DNA from: Malachius bipustulatus
Taxonomy: Eukaryota; Arthropoda; Insecta; Coleoptera; Melyridae
Direction: 5' to 3'
Assembly: GCA_910589415.1 (NCBI GenBank)
Contig: OU342639.1
Location: 30,388,268-30,452,267 of the forward strand
DNA: 64,000 nt
In this document: piece by piece, positions 22,795 to 33,772 of the stretch
How the letters are laid out: each line of letters opens with the position of its first letter
Position numbering within the stretch: position 1 is the first letter of the stretch
Notes under the pieces: model-generated
Database searches by the model: none
The model's input: only the letters and a program-made list of their open reading frames with translations
Told to the model about the DNA's origin: nothing
Translations under genes and position numbers: made by a program

Positions 22795-23737
22795 TACAGG
22801 GTGTCCCGTATCGTTATGTTCAAATTTTGTGAGCATATATGTAGGATTTTTATTTAGGTTAATTAACACATTTAAATTCGTCTTCAATATTAATTAAACC
22901 TTCGTCTTCTCGTCTTGAACACCTATCTCGTCTTCGTCTTTAATAATTCTTCTCTCGTCTTTACGTCTTACTAATAGTCTCTGTACACTCGTCTTACTCT
23001 TAACTTTACACTAATCTGACTTACACTCTAAACTGTCATAATAATAATAATGTCAAATCAGGAGTCGCGTTCCGTTTTCATCCCACATAATCTTATTCCT
23101 AAGCCTAAAAAACCCAAAAGTGGCAGGTCTATCTGCATTCGTTACGAAGTTAGAGGCCTAAGAAAATAATGTCTAGTAAATAGCAGATTTAACTTTGAAA
23201 ACCACATAAAACTTGTTTTATTGACCAAATCTTTAGTTTAACATGTGTTAAAAATGTCCTATTCCTTGATGAATACAAACTTGTGCTCGGAGGCCTATTG
23301 CAGAAGTAACAGTTCTAATTTCTCGTCTTTTTTCGCGACCGATCTCTTGACCAGCATGCTGAATACGATCCAATAATAATTGCTTTTTGGAATTTACGAG
23401 GGAATTTAGTTACAAACGCCATTTCCGAAATGCTGGTGTCCCATTTATTTGAATCCAAATGCCATTTTGTATGAGCAGGAGAACCTCTTCTAATGTTTAT
23501 TTTGGTGACATTTACTCATGTCGCCACCATAACAATAAATTATTAGTCTAAACCACAACACATGTGGTTGTGTGGTTTTCAAAGTTGAATCTTTGTTATT
23601 TACTAGTCATAATTTTCTTAGGCCTGTAACTTCGTAACGAGTAAATATAGACCTGCCACTTTTGGGTTTTTTGGGCTCAAAATTAAGCCTACTATATGCT
23701 CAAAAAATTTGAACATAACGATACGGGACACCCTGTA
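22795..23737. mobile_element. TACAGGGTGTCCC element, 943 bp, flanked by TA
   Basis: The left end TACAGGGTGTCCCGTATCGT and the right end (complement identical for these 20 bases) extend inward through TATGTTCAAATTT. TA precedes 22795 and follows 23737. A second inner inverted pair (AAGTTAGAGGCCTAAGAAAA near 23148 and its counterpart near 23620) makes most of the right half complementary to the left. A patch at 22876-23000 repeats CGTCTT many times. No transposase, so non-autonomous. Confidence 0.8.
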
Positions 23738-24150
23738 TAAAAAAATAGAACAGTATTAGGTAATTATGTATGCACATTTGATTTATTAAGTTAGATATCT
23801 ATTTCAGAAGTATAGATGTACCTAGAACAGAATTGAATAACAAACTGATTGGTCACACAGTATCAAGCAAAATAATCAAACCCAACGAGAAAGCATACAA
23901 AGGCAAATACCAGAATATCATTTAACTTGTCTGTAAAGACAGGTGTTACTTTATCGTTCATAATGTCGTAACAATAAGCAATAAAACCCCCTTCACGGGG
24001 AGGGAGCGGAAGGGATGTAGCATTGACCTACAGGAATATGGATGCTCGGTTGACTGTTACACAGAACAAGGAACAGTATATAACGTAGCTGTATAAAATG
24101 GAGCTTAGGTAGACCTAGTATGAATCGGAGTTTGAGTTGTCCTACGTAGA
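23738..24150. other. Intergenic, no gene seen
   Basis: Unique AT-rich sequence. Short open frames have no recognisable domain. Confidence 0.5.
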
Positions 24151-26456
24151 TAAATATATATATATATATTTCTCCAAAATCACGATTTTTCGATTTTAAA
24201 AACGCTCCTGTAGCTTTATCTTTCAAGATTAGTGAACGAAATTTTGGATTCTTGTAAAGCTTGGGAATGACTTTAGATTTTCGTTGAAAAAAATTCCAAA
24301 AGTCACGTTACTTTTACAGGGTGTCCTTTCAAAGTTCCCCAAATCCGGACTTTGAGGCACGGTTTCTGGCCGCAGTTTTCAATCTAGGGGGCTGAAATTT
24401 TTGTGAGAGTAAGATGTCCACAAGGAGTGGTCTGGTATTGCACTTGAGCAAAATCGGCCGAGCCGTTTCAAAATGGCTGCCATTTTAATTTTTGGAAAAA
24501 GGACTATTTTTTGAACCCCTGTATAAGCTAGATAGAAAAAGAGTTTTATATCAAATTTACAAGATTGGAAGTAAATGACTTGAAATTTAATTTAGTGTAA
24601 TAAAATTTGCATTTTTTTTATTAATAAGCCAGTGACGTGGGTAGAAAAAGGGTAAAAATGGCTAAATTTCTCCAACAATTTATGAGCACATTTATAAAGT
24701 AATTAAACTGAAATTTTTACAGTAGACAACTATACTAATAGGCTTCAACCCTTGAGAATTTCACGAAGTAACTAAAAAAAATGGCGGAGATATTCGATTT
24801 TTTTTTTACATGATGTTTATTTCTCTAAAATTTTAAACACGCTCCTGTAGCTTCATCTTTCAAGATTAATGAACGAAATTTTTTACTCTCATAAACCTCA
24901 GGGCTGACGTTTAATTTTCGTAAAAAACATTTTCCTAGAGTTGCGTTACTTCTACAGAATGTCCCTCCGAATTTAAAAAAAAAAACCGTCCGTGAGGCAC
25001 AGGTTCTGGTCGAAGTTTTCAATCTAGAGCGCTGAAATTTTTCTGGTAGTAAGATAACCTCAAGTAGTCGTCTGGTACTGTATTTGAGTAAAATAGGTAA
25101 AGACGTTCCAAAATGGCGACCATTTGAATTTTCGGAAAATTTACTATTTTTTGAACCCCTGTATGAGCAAGATGGTAAAATAACTTTTAAATAAAATTAA
25201 CAGGATTGGAAAAAAATTATTTAAAATTTGAGTTAATGCAATAAAATTTGCATTATTTCTATTAATAAGCCAGTGGCGTGGGTAGGAAAAGGGTAAAAAT
25301 GGGTAAATTTCTATAACCGTTTTTGAGCACATTTTTGAAGGAATTGAACTAAATTTTTTACAGTAGACAACTATACTAATACTCTTTAATCTTTAAAAAT
25401 TTCAAGGATCAAATAAAAGAAATGGCGGAGATATTCGAATTTATTTTACATGATGTTAATTTCTCTAAAATTTTAAAAACCTTCTAGTAGCTTCATCTTT
25501 CAAGATTAGTGAAAGAAATTTTTTACTCTTGTGAAACTTTGGGATGACGTTAAATTTTCGTTGAAAAAAATTTTCAAAAGTCGCGTTACTTCTACAGGGT
25601 GTCCTTTAAAATTTCGAAAAATCCGGTCCATGTGGCATGGTTTTCGCCTAACAAAATAATGAGAATGGCAACTAAAGGCTTGTCTAATAACTTAACGATT
25701 GAATGTTCATTATTAGAATAATATAAAAATGAGGAAAAGCCCATCAGCGATGCGTCGTGTACCCACCAGCACCAGCGCACCGTTTTCATCGCGCTCGGCT
25801 CGGGCGCGATCACCCATGCAGATATGCCTGCTCCTGCCAACCCCAATTGCAGAAAATAAAAACTCCTACACATCTGTATTGACAAGATTGGATTAAAATG
25901 ATTTGAAATTTGAATTAATGCAATAAAATTTTAATTATTTTTAATAATAAGCTAGTGGCGTGGGTAAGAAAATGGTAAAAATGGCTAAATTTCTTTAACT
26001 GATTATGAGCACATTTTTGAGAGAATTTAGCTGAAATTTTCAGAGTAGACAACTACACTAATAAACTTTAACTCTCCAAAATTTCAAGAAGCAAATAAGA
26101 GAAATGGCGGAGTTATTCGATTTTTTTACATGATGTTTATTTCTCTAAAATTTCAAATGTTCGATTTTCAGAACTCGCCTGTAACTTTTTAAAGTTAGTC
26201 AGTGGCGGGTATAGGAAAAGGGACGAAATTGTTCAATTTTGTAAATTTTTTTTTGGTTTATTATGTGTAAAAATCTATTTTATGGCACGCTTTCAAACGA
26301 AATGAAATGAATTTTCACATCAGTAAACCTCTACGAAAATTCGACCTGACTATGGAAAAATTCAGAAAGCCAATTTAAAAGGCGGCCTGTTCAATTTTCA
26401 TAATTGAATCGCATAAAAATACACTATTTCTGCGATTGATGCGCAAGAAGGTTTTT
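24151..26456 (+). mobile_element. Composite repeat copy B (three tandem units)
   Basis: Begins at a TA tract (24151-24171) without the hairpin left end. Three units start at GTAGCTTTATCTTTCAAGAT-type sequence near 24209, 24846 and 25489 (spacings about 637 and 643 bp), followed by a partial unit near 26172. The inner TACAGGG...CCCCTGTA pairs are at about 24315-24523 and 24954-25163. A block with CGCGCTCGGCTCGGGC near 25790 is shared with copy A (near 9805) but absent from copy C. The right end, with TGCGATTGATGCGCAAGAAGG, is as in A and C. No coding. Confidence 0.75.
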
Positions 26457-26475
26457 ATTATTAACCTACATATTC

Positions 26476-27215
26476 TTACACTTTGGGAGTTGCTTTGCTC
26501 CGGAGCAAAGTATACTCCTCATTCTTACTCAACCAACTAAGTATTTTTTTTTTGTTAAAGAAATGCCTAGAACATATAAAAGACAACTGGGTTCACGAAG
26601 ATATTTAGATTATACCAAATCCGCATTAGAAGAATGTTTGAATGAAATTAAAAATGGCAAAATTTTTCAACTGAAGAGCAAGTACCCAATAACACTTATA
26701 AATTTGAAGATGTTGTTCGAGAAAAAGATCGTTGTAGTTTATTTGTATTAAGCAGAGATTTTCCCTGGGGAAATTGTTAGTTTAAAAAAAATGAAGTTGC
26801 CATTAACGCCATGGAAGAGTTTTTAAAGTCCTGGATATGGCCTAAAAAAACGTGATGTGATGACTTACTCCTGGTCCGATGTTCTATGTGCCATACAACC
26901 ACCTAAGAAAATTTCCAGGAGAGGATTTTTTTCAGTTCCTGAGTTGGATAAGGTTTTTTTTTAAAGTCTAAATAAATGGATTGTTGTTTTTCTAATTATT
27001 TTATCTAAAAGAATTCACTGATTAGTTTTTGTAATTTTAGTATGTTATTTATGTTTTCTTGGTATTAAAGGATTGAAAATTTATTTATTTTATTTTTTAT
27101 TTTTTGTGTACAGATGTGATCGATGGGGAAATCTTGATCAATAGTCAGCTCCTACTTTGCTCCAGTTGTTCAAAGGCGTAAATTTCAGTGGATTTTATAT
27201 GCTGGTGCAAAGTAA
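26476..27215 (+). mobile_element. Remnant of a psq-HTH/DDE-type element
   Basis: The broken gene below sits between CTTTGCTCCGGAGCAAAG (a perfect palindrome, about 26491-26508) and a second TTTGCTCC block near 27166. They may be decayed termini, but TIR alignment is weak and no TSD is visible. It starts about 20 bp after the right end of copy B. Confidence 0.4.
26563..26964 (+). pseudogene. Broken pipsqueak-HTH (jerky/Tigger-like) transposase-derived gene
   Basis: The N-terminus MPRTYKRQLGSRRYLDYT, followed by a helix-rich segment and SKYPITLINLK, resembles the pipsqueak-type helix-turn-helix that opens many insect jerky/Tigger-like proteins (site-specific DNA binding in the nucleus). The C-terminal part is readable across two frames: AINAMEEFLKSWIWPKK (about 26795-26848), then YSWSDVLCAIQPPKK and SRRGFFSVPELDKV, ending at TAA 26962-26964. 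The whole DDE catalytic core is missing, and a stop and at least one frameshift separate the parts. Family-level calls rest on recall of similar proteins; the C-terminal assignment is less certain than the HTH. Confidence 0.6.
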
Positions 27216-28125
27216 CCGCGTCCATTGGTTCCTCCACTTTTTAACAAACAAAAAAAAAACAGATAATGTCCCTTTGGAAAACTAAAGGTTTGATACGGCT
27301 CGAAAGGCCAAAATGTTTTAATCCCGCAAAGAGCCAAAATGTTTGATGCGGGCGAAGGCCCAAAATTTGGGGCAATTAATGGTTTCAATTATAGGCTGAA
27401 GGACCAGGGTTTTAACCCCGAAGGAAACAGGAGTAGGTAGATATGCACAGTACATAATTCGAATAAGTAGCTACTGATCTTCGGTCTGATGGTTGGTTGT
27501 TAATCACTTAATTTAACGATTAAACCAAGGTTGTAAGGCGCGATTAATTTAAGTAATGACGGTTATAAACCGCGGTTGTAAGGCGTGGTTAATTTAGGTT
27601 CACGATACGATTAATTATTGCGAGTATTATTAACACGATTTATAGGTAGGTGGAGGATGTCTGACGATCCGTCCAATACAATACGACACGATTTGGTATC
27701 TCGAAATGCGACTTGTTCCGACAAGTTCGGTTGACCAAGTGTTTTCTTCTTCCCTTCTCACTTCTCTCTTCCATGTGCGAATTAAGGGAAGGAAAGGAGG
27801 TAGGTTGACGAATTTATTTACGTTGACGAACGAATTGTCGATGAATGAAATTATCATATCGTTCATCGCGATTAGATATCAATAATTTCTAACGACCAAA
27901 TTAATTACGATGACGGAACACTAAACAACATCATAACAACGTCGTTGACACTTCTGGTTATGTCGTATGACAAAAACATCTACATATTTATGTTGAAAAA
28001 AAAAGTTATAATATGTAAATCTTCTATCTAAAAATGGAACAAAGTCACGTTACTTTATAGTACTTAATAATTCCATACCTACTTGACCATTTTTTTAAGT
28101 CTATGTAAAACGTAAAACTTAAAAT
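27216..28125. other. Intergenic with short direct repeats
   Basis: Three CCAAAATGTTT-like blocks lie in 27307-27370 (the last altered). GGTTGTAAGGCG followed by TTAATTTA occurs twice, near 27528 and 27572. No gene seen. Confidence 0.5.
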
Positions 28126-28133
28126 GTCTTACT

Positions 28134-29368
28134 CTTAGACTATATTAATAAATATGGACCAAGACATAAACACTGAAAAAGTGTTCCGACATCCCTCTCT
28201 CTCCAAACAAGACTGTTCAAAACAATGAATGCCAGATCAATAATGAAACTGGCACTTACAATGAAAGAGCGCAACCTCTCCAGTGTTATTGGTGGGCAAT
28301 AAACATCGATGGATCCCTTATACCCGTTTTACTTTGCTACATCTGGCAACATGAATGTTTACATCCTGTCAGATCGTTTGTTTACATAAATACCATAATA
28401 AGAGTTCGTGTTTTTCAAACAGTTGTAAGTTCCTTGTTATTTATATTTTCAGCTCTAGCTTTCACTCGTTTTAAGTTTTAATAATTAATTTTTCAATTAA
28501 GTTAAAAAAAAGTGGCGAAAACGTGTTCTGTTTTTGAGAAAACTTCGAAAGAAGGTAAGTCTATCAGTTTCCCGTAAGCAACGCAAAGCCGTCAATCAAA
28601 ACAAAGCATACATGGTCATGGGCGTAGCGTAGTGTAAGTGTTTTATCTTTTAATTTGTGAAAACAATTATTGTTTGACAGTTTTTTTTTCATTTTCGAAA
28701 GCATACTGAATACCTACTCAAATTTTTAAAATGTCGTGAACTTTTTCCATGATGTTTCATTTTTTATCGGCAATTAATTCTTCTAAAATTGAGACGAATT
28801 CGCTCCCAGCAATATCAGAACAAAACTTTAGTAATACAGGGCATTTTAAAATTAGTGATTAGGTATCTGACACATATTTTTAATTAGGTTCGTTTAATTT
28901 ATTTTTAGAATAAAATCAACTAAATATGTAAGAAATTGAAAAAATATTTTAGGTATACCTACTGATGTATATTGCTTTCCGACTTTCCTATCGATTTTTT
29001 ATTTGCTAAATTGTTATTACCTTTTTGTACCTTTTATTTTGTATAGGTAGGTATAAGTATATATTTTCTTAATTTAATATCTATTAGTATTCCCATAATT
29101 TAAGTTTTTTGTAACAAAAACTGCAAATAAAATAATAATATTATGAATATTATGATCATTATTATATATAATTTATGTAATTATTACATTTCCTATAACT
29201 GAACTCGAGCGCGCCACTGCCGTTGCGTTCTGTTTGCTTACGTTTTACGTCGTTCCCCTTACCCCGCCAGAAACAGCATATGAGTGCGAGAGAGAATATC
29301 AACAAACCAAAACTTACTTCAAGCTAAGATAGGGAAGGCGCGGTCCATATTTATTAATATAGTCTAAG
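28134..29368. mobile_element. DNA transposon with perfect 27 bp TIRs and 8 bp TSD
   Basis: The left terminus CTTAGACTATATTAATAAAT plus seven more bases is the exact complement of the right terminus (29342-29368): 27 of 27 match. The octamer GTCTTACT precedes the element (28126-28133) and follows it (29369-29376), an exact 8 bp target duplication. An 8 bp TSD is known for hAT, P and some Merlin elements; the tips do not match a canonical P or Ac end that I recall. The 1235 bp interior has no long open frame, so it is non-autonomous. A splice-donor-like AAGGTAAGT occurs at about 28552. The intact termini suggest relatively recent insertion. Confidence 0.85.
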
Positions 29369-29409
29369 GTCTTACTATATACTTTAATAATTAGTCTTAT
29401 TAGAATTAA

Positions 29410-29700
29410 CACACGTTTGGGACACAGATTGCAAAAAACGCCAACGCCAATATTACTAAAGCATATTTCCATATTTTAGAAAAGGGAGATGAAGAAATTA
29501 AATCAATTACAAAATTACAAAAAAAGCTTATAGACAAATTATTGTTAGCTGCTAACGTAAGAGAACGGCGGCTCATGCTCATATCGCACGTGGCAACGCT
29601 GAGAGGAATTCAGCGCGACAGAAAGTGGAGGGGGGCTAGTCTAGGGAAACTCAGTAACATTACCAAAAGTTTAACATATCTCAAAAATAAAGCGTCTTAG
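29410..29700 (+). pseudogene. Open 96-codon frame, possible exon or gene fragment
   Basis: Between an in-frame TAA at 29407 and a TAG at 29698 lies an uninterrupted frame with no early ATG. The first part reads like a helical protein, with FHILEKGDEEIKSITKLQKK around codons 19-38 and then KLLLAANVRE. A good splice donor (AAC|GTAAGA) is at 29557, and acceptor-like AG sites lie upstream, so it could be one internal exon. No family is recognised and no partner exons are seen. It starts 33 bp after the TSD of the preceding element. It may be chance. Confidence 0.3.
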
Positions 29701-29765
29701 AACAAAACCTTCTGGAAGAAAAAACAATTATTTTTACGTGTTCTACCGTTTGCCGTTGTTATGAA

Positions 29766-29914
29766 CATACAAACTAGAACACCCTGTATATTTTGGGCAG
29801 GTGAATTTTGGAAAACTACTTTTTTGATGAGTTTGGGTGATTTTCGAAAAGTGATGTCGTCCTCAATAGTGTAGTTTTTTATTAAAAAATTTTTATTAAA
29901 AAAATACACTATCA
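29766..29914 (-). repeat. Free left end of the composite repeat, reversed
   Basis: Reverse complement of the 8474-8600 block: AAAGTGATGTCGTCCTCAAT at 29851, then the hairpin, here altered by an extra A/T insertion (29877-29910). The inner side abuts CACCCTGTATA (about 29781) instead of a long TA tract. Confidence 0.75.
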
Positions 29915-32134
29915 AGATATTTCGACTTGTTTTTATGACCTTTCCTTTCGTTCTTTCCTACCTATCTGAGTCTTATTTTCCTTTTACCACGATCGCTATT
30001 TATTATTTATGTAACCCGTTCATGATTTTAATAATTGAAACTTTTAATGGATCTCAGTACCTAATTAATAAAAAGGGAAAGTAATTAATGCTACACCTTG
30101 CAACTTTATTAGAGAGAGAGAGAGAGGCACGGTACTTAAGTGAGATTCGAACCCACATTTACAATAATAAAATACAATACGTACGTAGATATATGTAGAT
30201 ACTTATAAATAATGAGAGGTCTCCTAAAATGAAATGATTTAAGTATTTATTCTGATGTATAGAGAAAGTTCGGTGGTTCATTTAAAATGGATCGGGCATA
30301 TTATTTAAAATGCAATTTACCAGGTAACTTTCAAATGTCATCAGTTTGTTGAAAAAAGAGACACGTCCCACGCCACGCTTGTCTTTTATTAGAGTAGCTT
30401 TAGTGGAGTTATTGACGAACTACTGATGAATAATTACTAATAATTATTACATTCAAATATATTCATTACCATTTTGCATACCCAAGTACATGTATGCGGT
30501 GAAAAATGAGCATGTAATATACCTATACCTCGAAACAAAGTTTAATGTAATTTTCTTGCGAAATACGTTGTAAAAGTAAAGAGTAAAAAAAAACTGTGCA
30601 ATAATTTTCTTGTGTGTAAGAGCACAAACAAGATAACACCTTCAATAAAAGTTTATATAGGATTTATTTTCCAAGGCACCTAAGGAAAATCTTGAAGAGA
30701 AAGGAATCACCTGTGTGTATGTGTGTGTGTATATATTTACACACATACACTATATGGTCCGCGGACCAGAGAGTTGAATAGTATATAATAGACTCAGACT
30801 CCTATTATATAAGAGGGAAATTCAGGAAAATACTTTATTTTATACTTTCATAGTATCTGACGAAAACTTAAAGAGTCGTAAAAAACTTTCCTTATTGTAT
30901 CAGAGATTTTATAACTAAACCCATCGTTCCAGTTTGTTCCTTAGGATACACACGATTATTCCTTTCTTTTTCTTTACAATGCGAAGGACGATCAAAAAGA
31001 AGTAAATCAATAAAGAATCACCGTATAAATATGATAATAATAACGTTAAGTATGATATGAACGATGAGAGCATTAAAGGCTATTAGGTTCTACAGCAAGG
31101 TGAATGAGTAAATTAGGTAATTAATCGCATTAGCGCGTAACGTCGTAGATAATTAAGTGAAAGGTACCGGCGGTTACTGCTTGCTCTAATCCAATACCTA
31201 CTAAGCTAAGCTAAGTGTAAAAAAATCAAACGATTATGGAAATTGATCTGATTGTATTTATTTTATAGGATTCGATTTCATTATTTCGCATCACGTAACG
31301 TCATTCCTTTCATGCTTGAATTGATAATTGTTTAATATTTGACGTAGCAAACCACTTGAACAGAGTCTTTTGTCCTCGCTATACGTGCAATAATAAGTTC
31401 CAGCCCTGCATGCGCGAAAGCTTTATGTCAAGTCAAACGATATTATATTAAACTAAAAGTTTTGCATGACCGAGCACGAACAGAACACGTAGGGACATAT
31501 AAAGTTGTCTATAATAAATTTCCTCAAACTATAACTATGTATGTACTATGTACTATGTTGTAGTCTATGTGTGTGCTGAATTCATCAAAGCTATATCACA
31601 TATTCCTAAGAACCATACTTACTTTATATTCAACTTCGTATTATAATCCGCTTACTCGCGTGCACAAAGAAAAATATGGCTAAGCAAGATATTTGCTTGT
31701 ACATAGCCATAATTAAGAAAATATAGTCCCACCAAATATCTAAAGCGTCCCGCATGTCCTGCATTTTCCATATTTTTAAGTCTATGAGTGTCTAACCAAA
31801 GGCAACACAAATTAAAAACGTGCAATGCTTATCGTAAAATTTTATACGGGCAGTTGTGAAAACTTTAATGACATTCTTAATGAAAACCCAGAATTAGTAA
31901 ACAAAATTTCACTCATGTGAGAAATACGATTTTAAAAATAAATGATTACTCCTGCCTTTGTTACGTAATTTTATTTAGTGCACCAACACACCCTCAGACC
32001 TTCACACCACACCCTCTATTCAAGAAGACTAGACAAGAGGACAGCTGATTATTTAGATTTAGAGGTTGTAAGTTTATAAGTTGTATTTGGGGTAGAGAAT
32101 GAAGACATTTGCAGACTTTTGTAGTGATTTTATA
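29915..32134. other. Intergenic with small simple repeats
   Basis: An AG tract lies near 30111-30126. A GT/AC self-complementary microsatellite is at 30713-30750, and the 14 bp perfect palindrome TGGTCCGCGGACCA is at 30755-30768. On the minus strand near 30134-30152 there is a T-arm-like GTGGGTTCGAATCTCAC, but no tRNA body. No gene seen. Confidence 0.5.
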
Positions 32135-32230
32135 AGTGAATTTTGGAAAACCACTTTTTCAGGATCGGTGGACCTTTGATGAGTTACAGTGATGTCGTCC
32201 TCAATAGTGTATTTTTTTATTAAAAGAAAA
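32135..32230 (-). repeat. Free left end of the composite repeat, rearranged
   Basis: GTGAATTTTGGAAAACCACT and GTGATGTCGTCCTCAATAGTG match the left-end block in reverse. The middle is shortened: the segment with the HHR-unrelated GGTCATGATCGG phrase is partly lost, and the order near GATGAG is altered. Confidence 0.65.
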
Positions 32231-32340
32231 AGAACACTAAAAATTAGGAAAGTTCAGTCAGTGGTATGGTAACAGTTCCTTTGGAGCATAAAATTCTGGT
32301 GTACTTAGATACCTACATCTTCGTTCATCTAATAGAAATG

Positions 32341-33349
32341 TATACAGGGTGCACCACGTATCCTTCTCTATATTGCTATCTCCTGAACGCTAAGAGATAC
32401 AGGGTCAGTTAAATTAGAGAAAAGTTGCGCTATTTTGTGGCCATCTCGAATCCGTCAAAACATGCGAGATATCTGTGACCGTTCCTGAAATATCCTAAAA
32501 AAAACTGAACAATCGAGATTTCTTATTTTCTTCATATCTTTTTTATTATTGGAAATTAATAAATAATTTTTCGTAGGCTTACATAAGTCGGCAAGAGCTA
32601 CCCATGTGACATTTCAAAAATTTTCAAAGCCGACTAGATCCCAGGATTTTCATAGTCAACTTTCGTTTTTCTTATGGCCACCATATTGTTTTTTTATGTT
32701 GTTCGGTATAAAAAAAATCATAAAAACTAAAAATTGGTAAACTTCAAAAAAAATTTTTTTTAAATTTTCATTCTTCTTTTTTCAAAGAAAAACAAAAAGA
32801 AAATCGTCTAAAAACGTCAACATTTATAAAATAAGCCAAAATAGTGCTTGCCTTATGGTTTTTTAATTTATCTATGAAATTCGGTCTTAAAAGTTGTCTT
32901 TTTTGTAAAGAAAAAAGAATAATAAAAAAATTTTTAATTTATTTTTTGTAGTTTAACAATTTTTTGTTTTTATGATTTTTTTTTACCGAACAACATAAAA
33001 AAACAATATGGTGGCCATAAGAAAAACGAAAGTTGACTATGAAAATCCTGGGATCTAGTCGGCCTTGAAAATTTTTGAAATGTCAGATGGGTAGCTCTTG
33101 CCGACTTATGTGAGCCCACAAAAAATTATTTATTAATCTCCAATAATAAAAAAGATATGGCAAAAATAAGAAATCTCGATTTTTCAGTTTTTTCAGGATA
33201 TTTCAGGAACGGTCACAGATATTTTGTATGGCTTGACTGATTCGAGATGGCCACAAAATTGCGCTCCTTTGGACTTGTTTAACCGACCCTGTATCTGTTA
33301 GCGTTAATAGATAGCAATATAGAGAATGATACATGGTGCATCCTGTATA
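32341..33349. mobile_element. Palindromic TACAGGG element, family 2 full copy
   Basis: The ends are TATACAGGGTGCACCACGTA (32341) and a right end whose complement is TATACAGGATGCACCATGTA (to 33349). Most of the length is two facing arms: CCGACTAGATCCCAGGATTT near 32622 against AAATCCTGGGATCTAGTCGG-like sequence near 33042. It is the same family as 15128-16094, but both tips are present here. No coding. About 1.0 kb. Confidence 0.8.
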
Positions 33350-33391
33350 AAATTAAATTAAATAAAAGAGAGAATTTCTATTATAAGAAAA

Positions 33392-33772
33392 GTGGAATTG
33401 AAATATTGTCTGTTATATATCTATCAAAGGCTTCCACGAGAAGAAAACAACATCATGCAAAAAGAGGCCTCGCCTGACTATCCTAACAAAACGACGGACT
33501 CATTCTCTCCTGGTTTATATTCTTGTTTATATTCTGTTAGGAAACTGGGGACTGAGAGGTTTACCTACACAACATATGTTACTGATAAGGAAAAATTCAA
33601 TCAAGTACCCCTCGAATCAGGCAAATTTCTTGTTCCAGCAGCAAGTTATTCTATTCGCATAGGTAGTAACTTTTCTACCTACATACCTACCGAAATTCGG
33701 CATTTCAAAACAAATCGTTTGTTTCATTTCCTGCATGTATTTTTCCTTCACAACAGTCGATCATTTCTATAA
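33392..33772 (+). other. Unclassified 126-codon open frame
   Basis: ATG at 33392 to stop at 33770-33772. It is the longest frame in the window outside recognisable transposon genes. I see no domain; the first half has a mixed hydrophilic composition and the C-terminus is F/H-rich. It begins 43 bp after the preceding element's right end. It may be an orphan gene, an exon fragment, or chance in AT-rich DNA. I favour chance. Confidence 0.15.

Noticed and set aside
22876..23000. CGTCTT-repeated stretch considered as a CRISPR-like array
   Set aside because: Repeats are six bases, irregularly spaced, inside a eukaryotic TIR element; no array structure.
30134..30152. tRNA-like T-arm (GGTTCGAATC) on the minus strand
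   Set aside because: No A box, anticodon arm or matching acceptor stem within 75 bases; only the T-arm-like segment fits.
33392..33772. 126-codon open frame as a host gene
   Set aside because: No domain, no splice or promoter support, and such lengths can occur by chance over 64 kb. Listed only as an unclassified frame.
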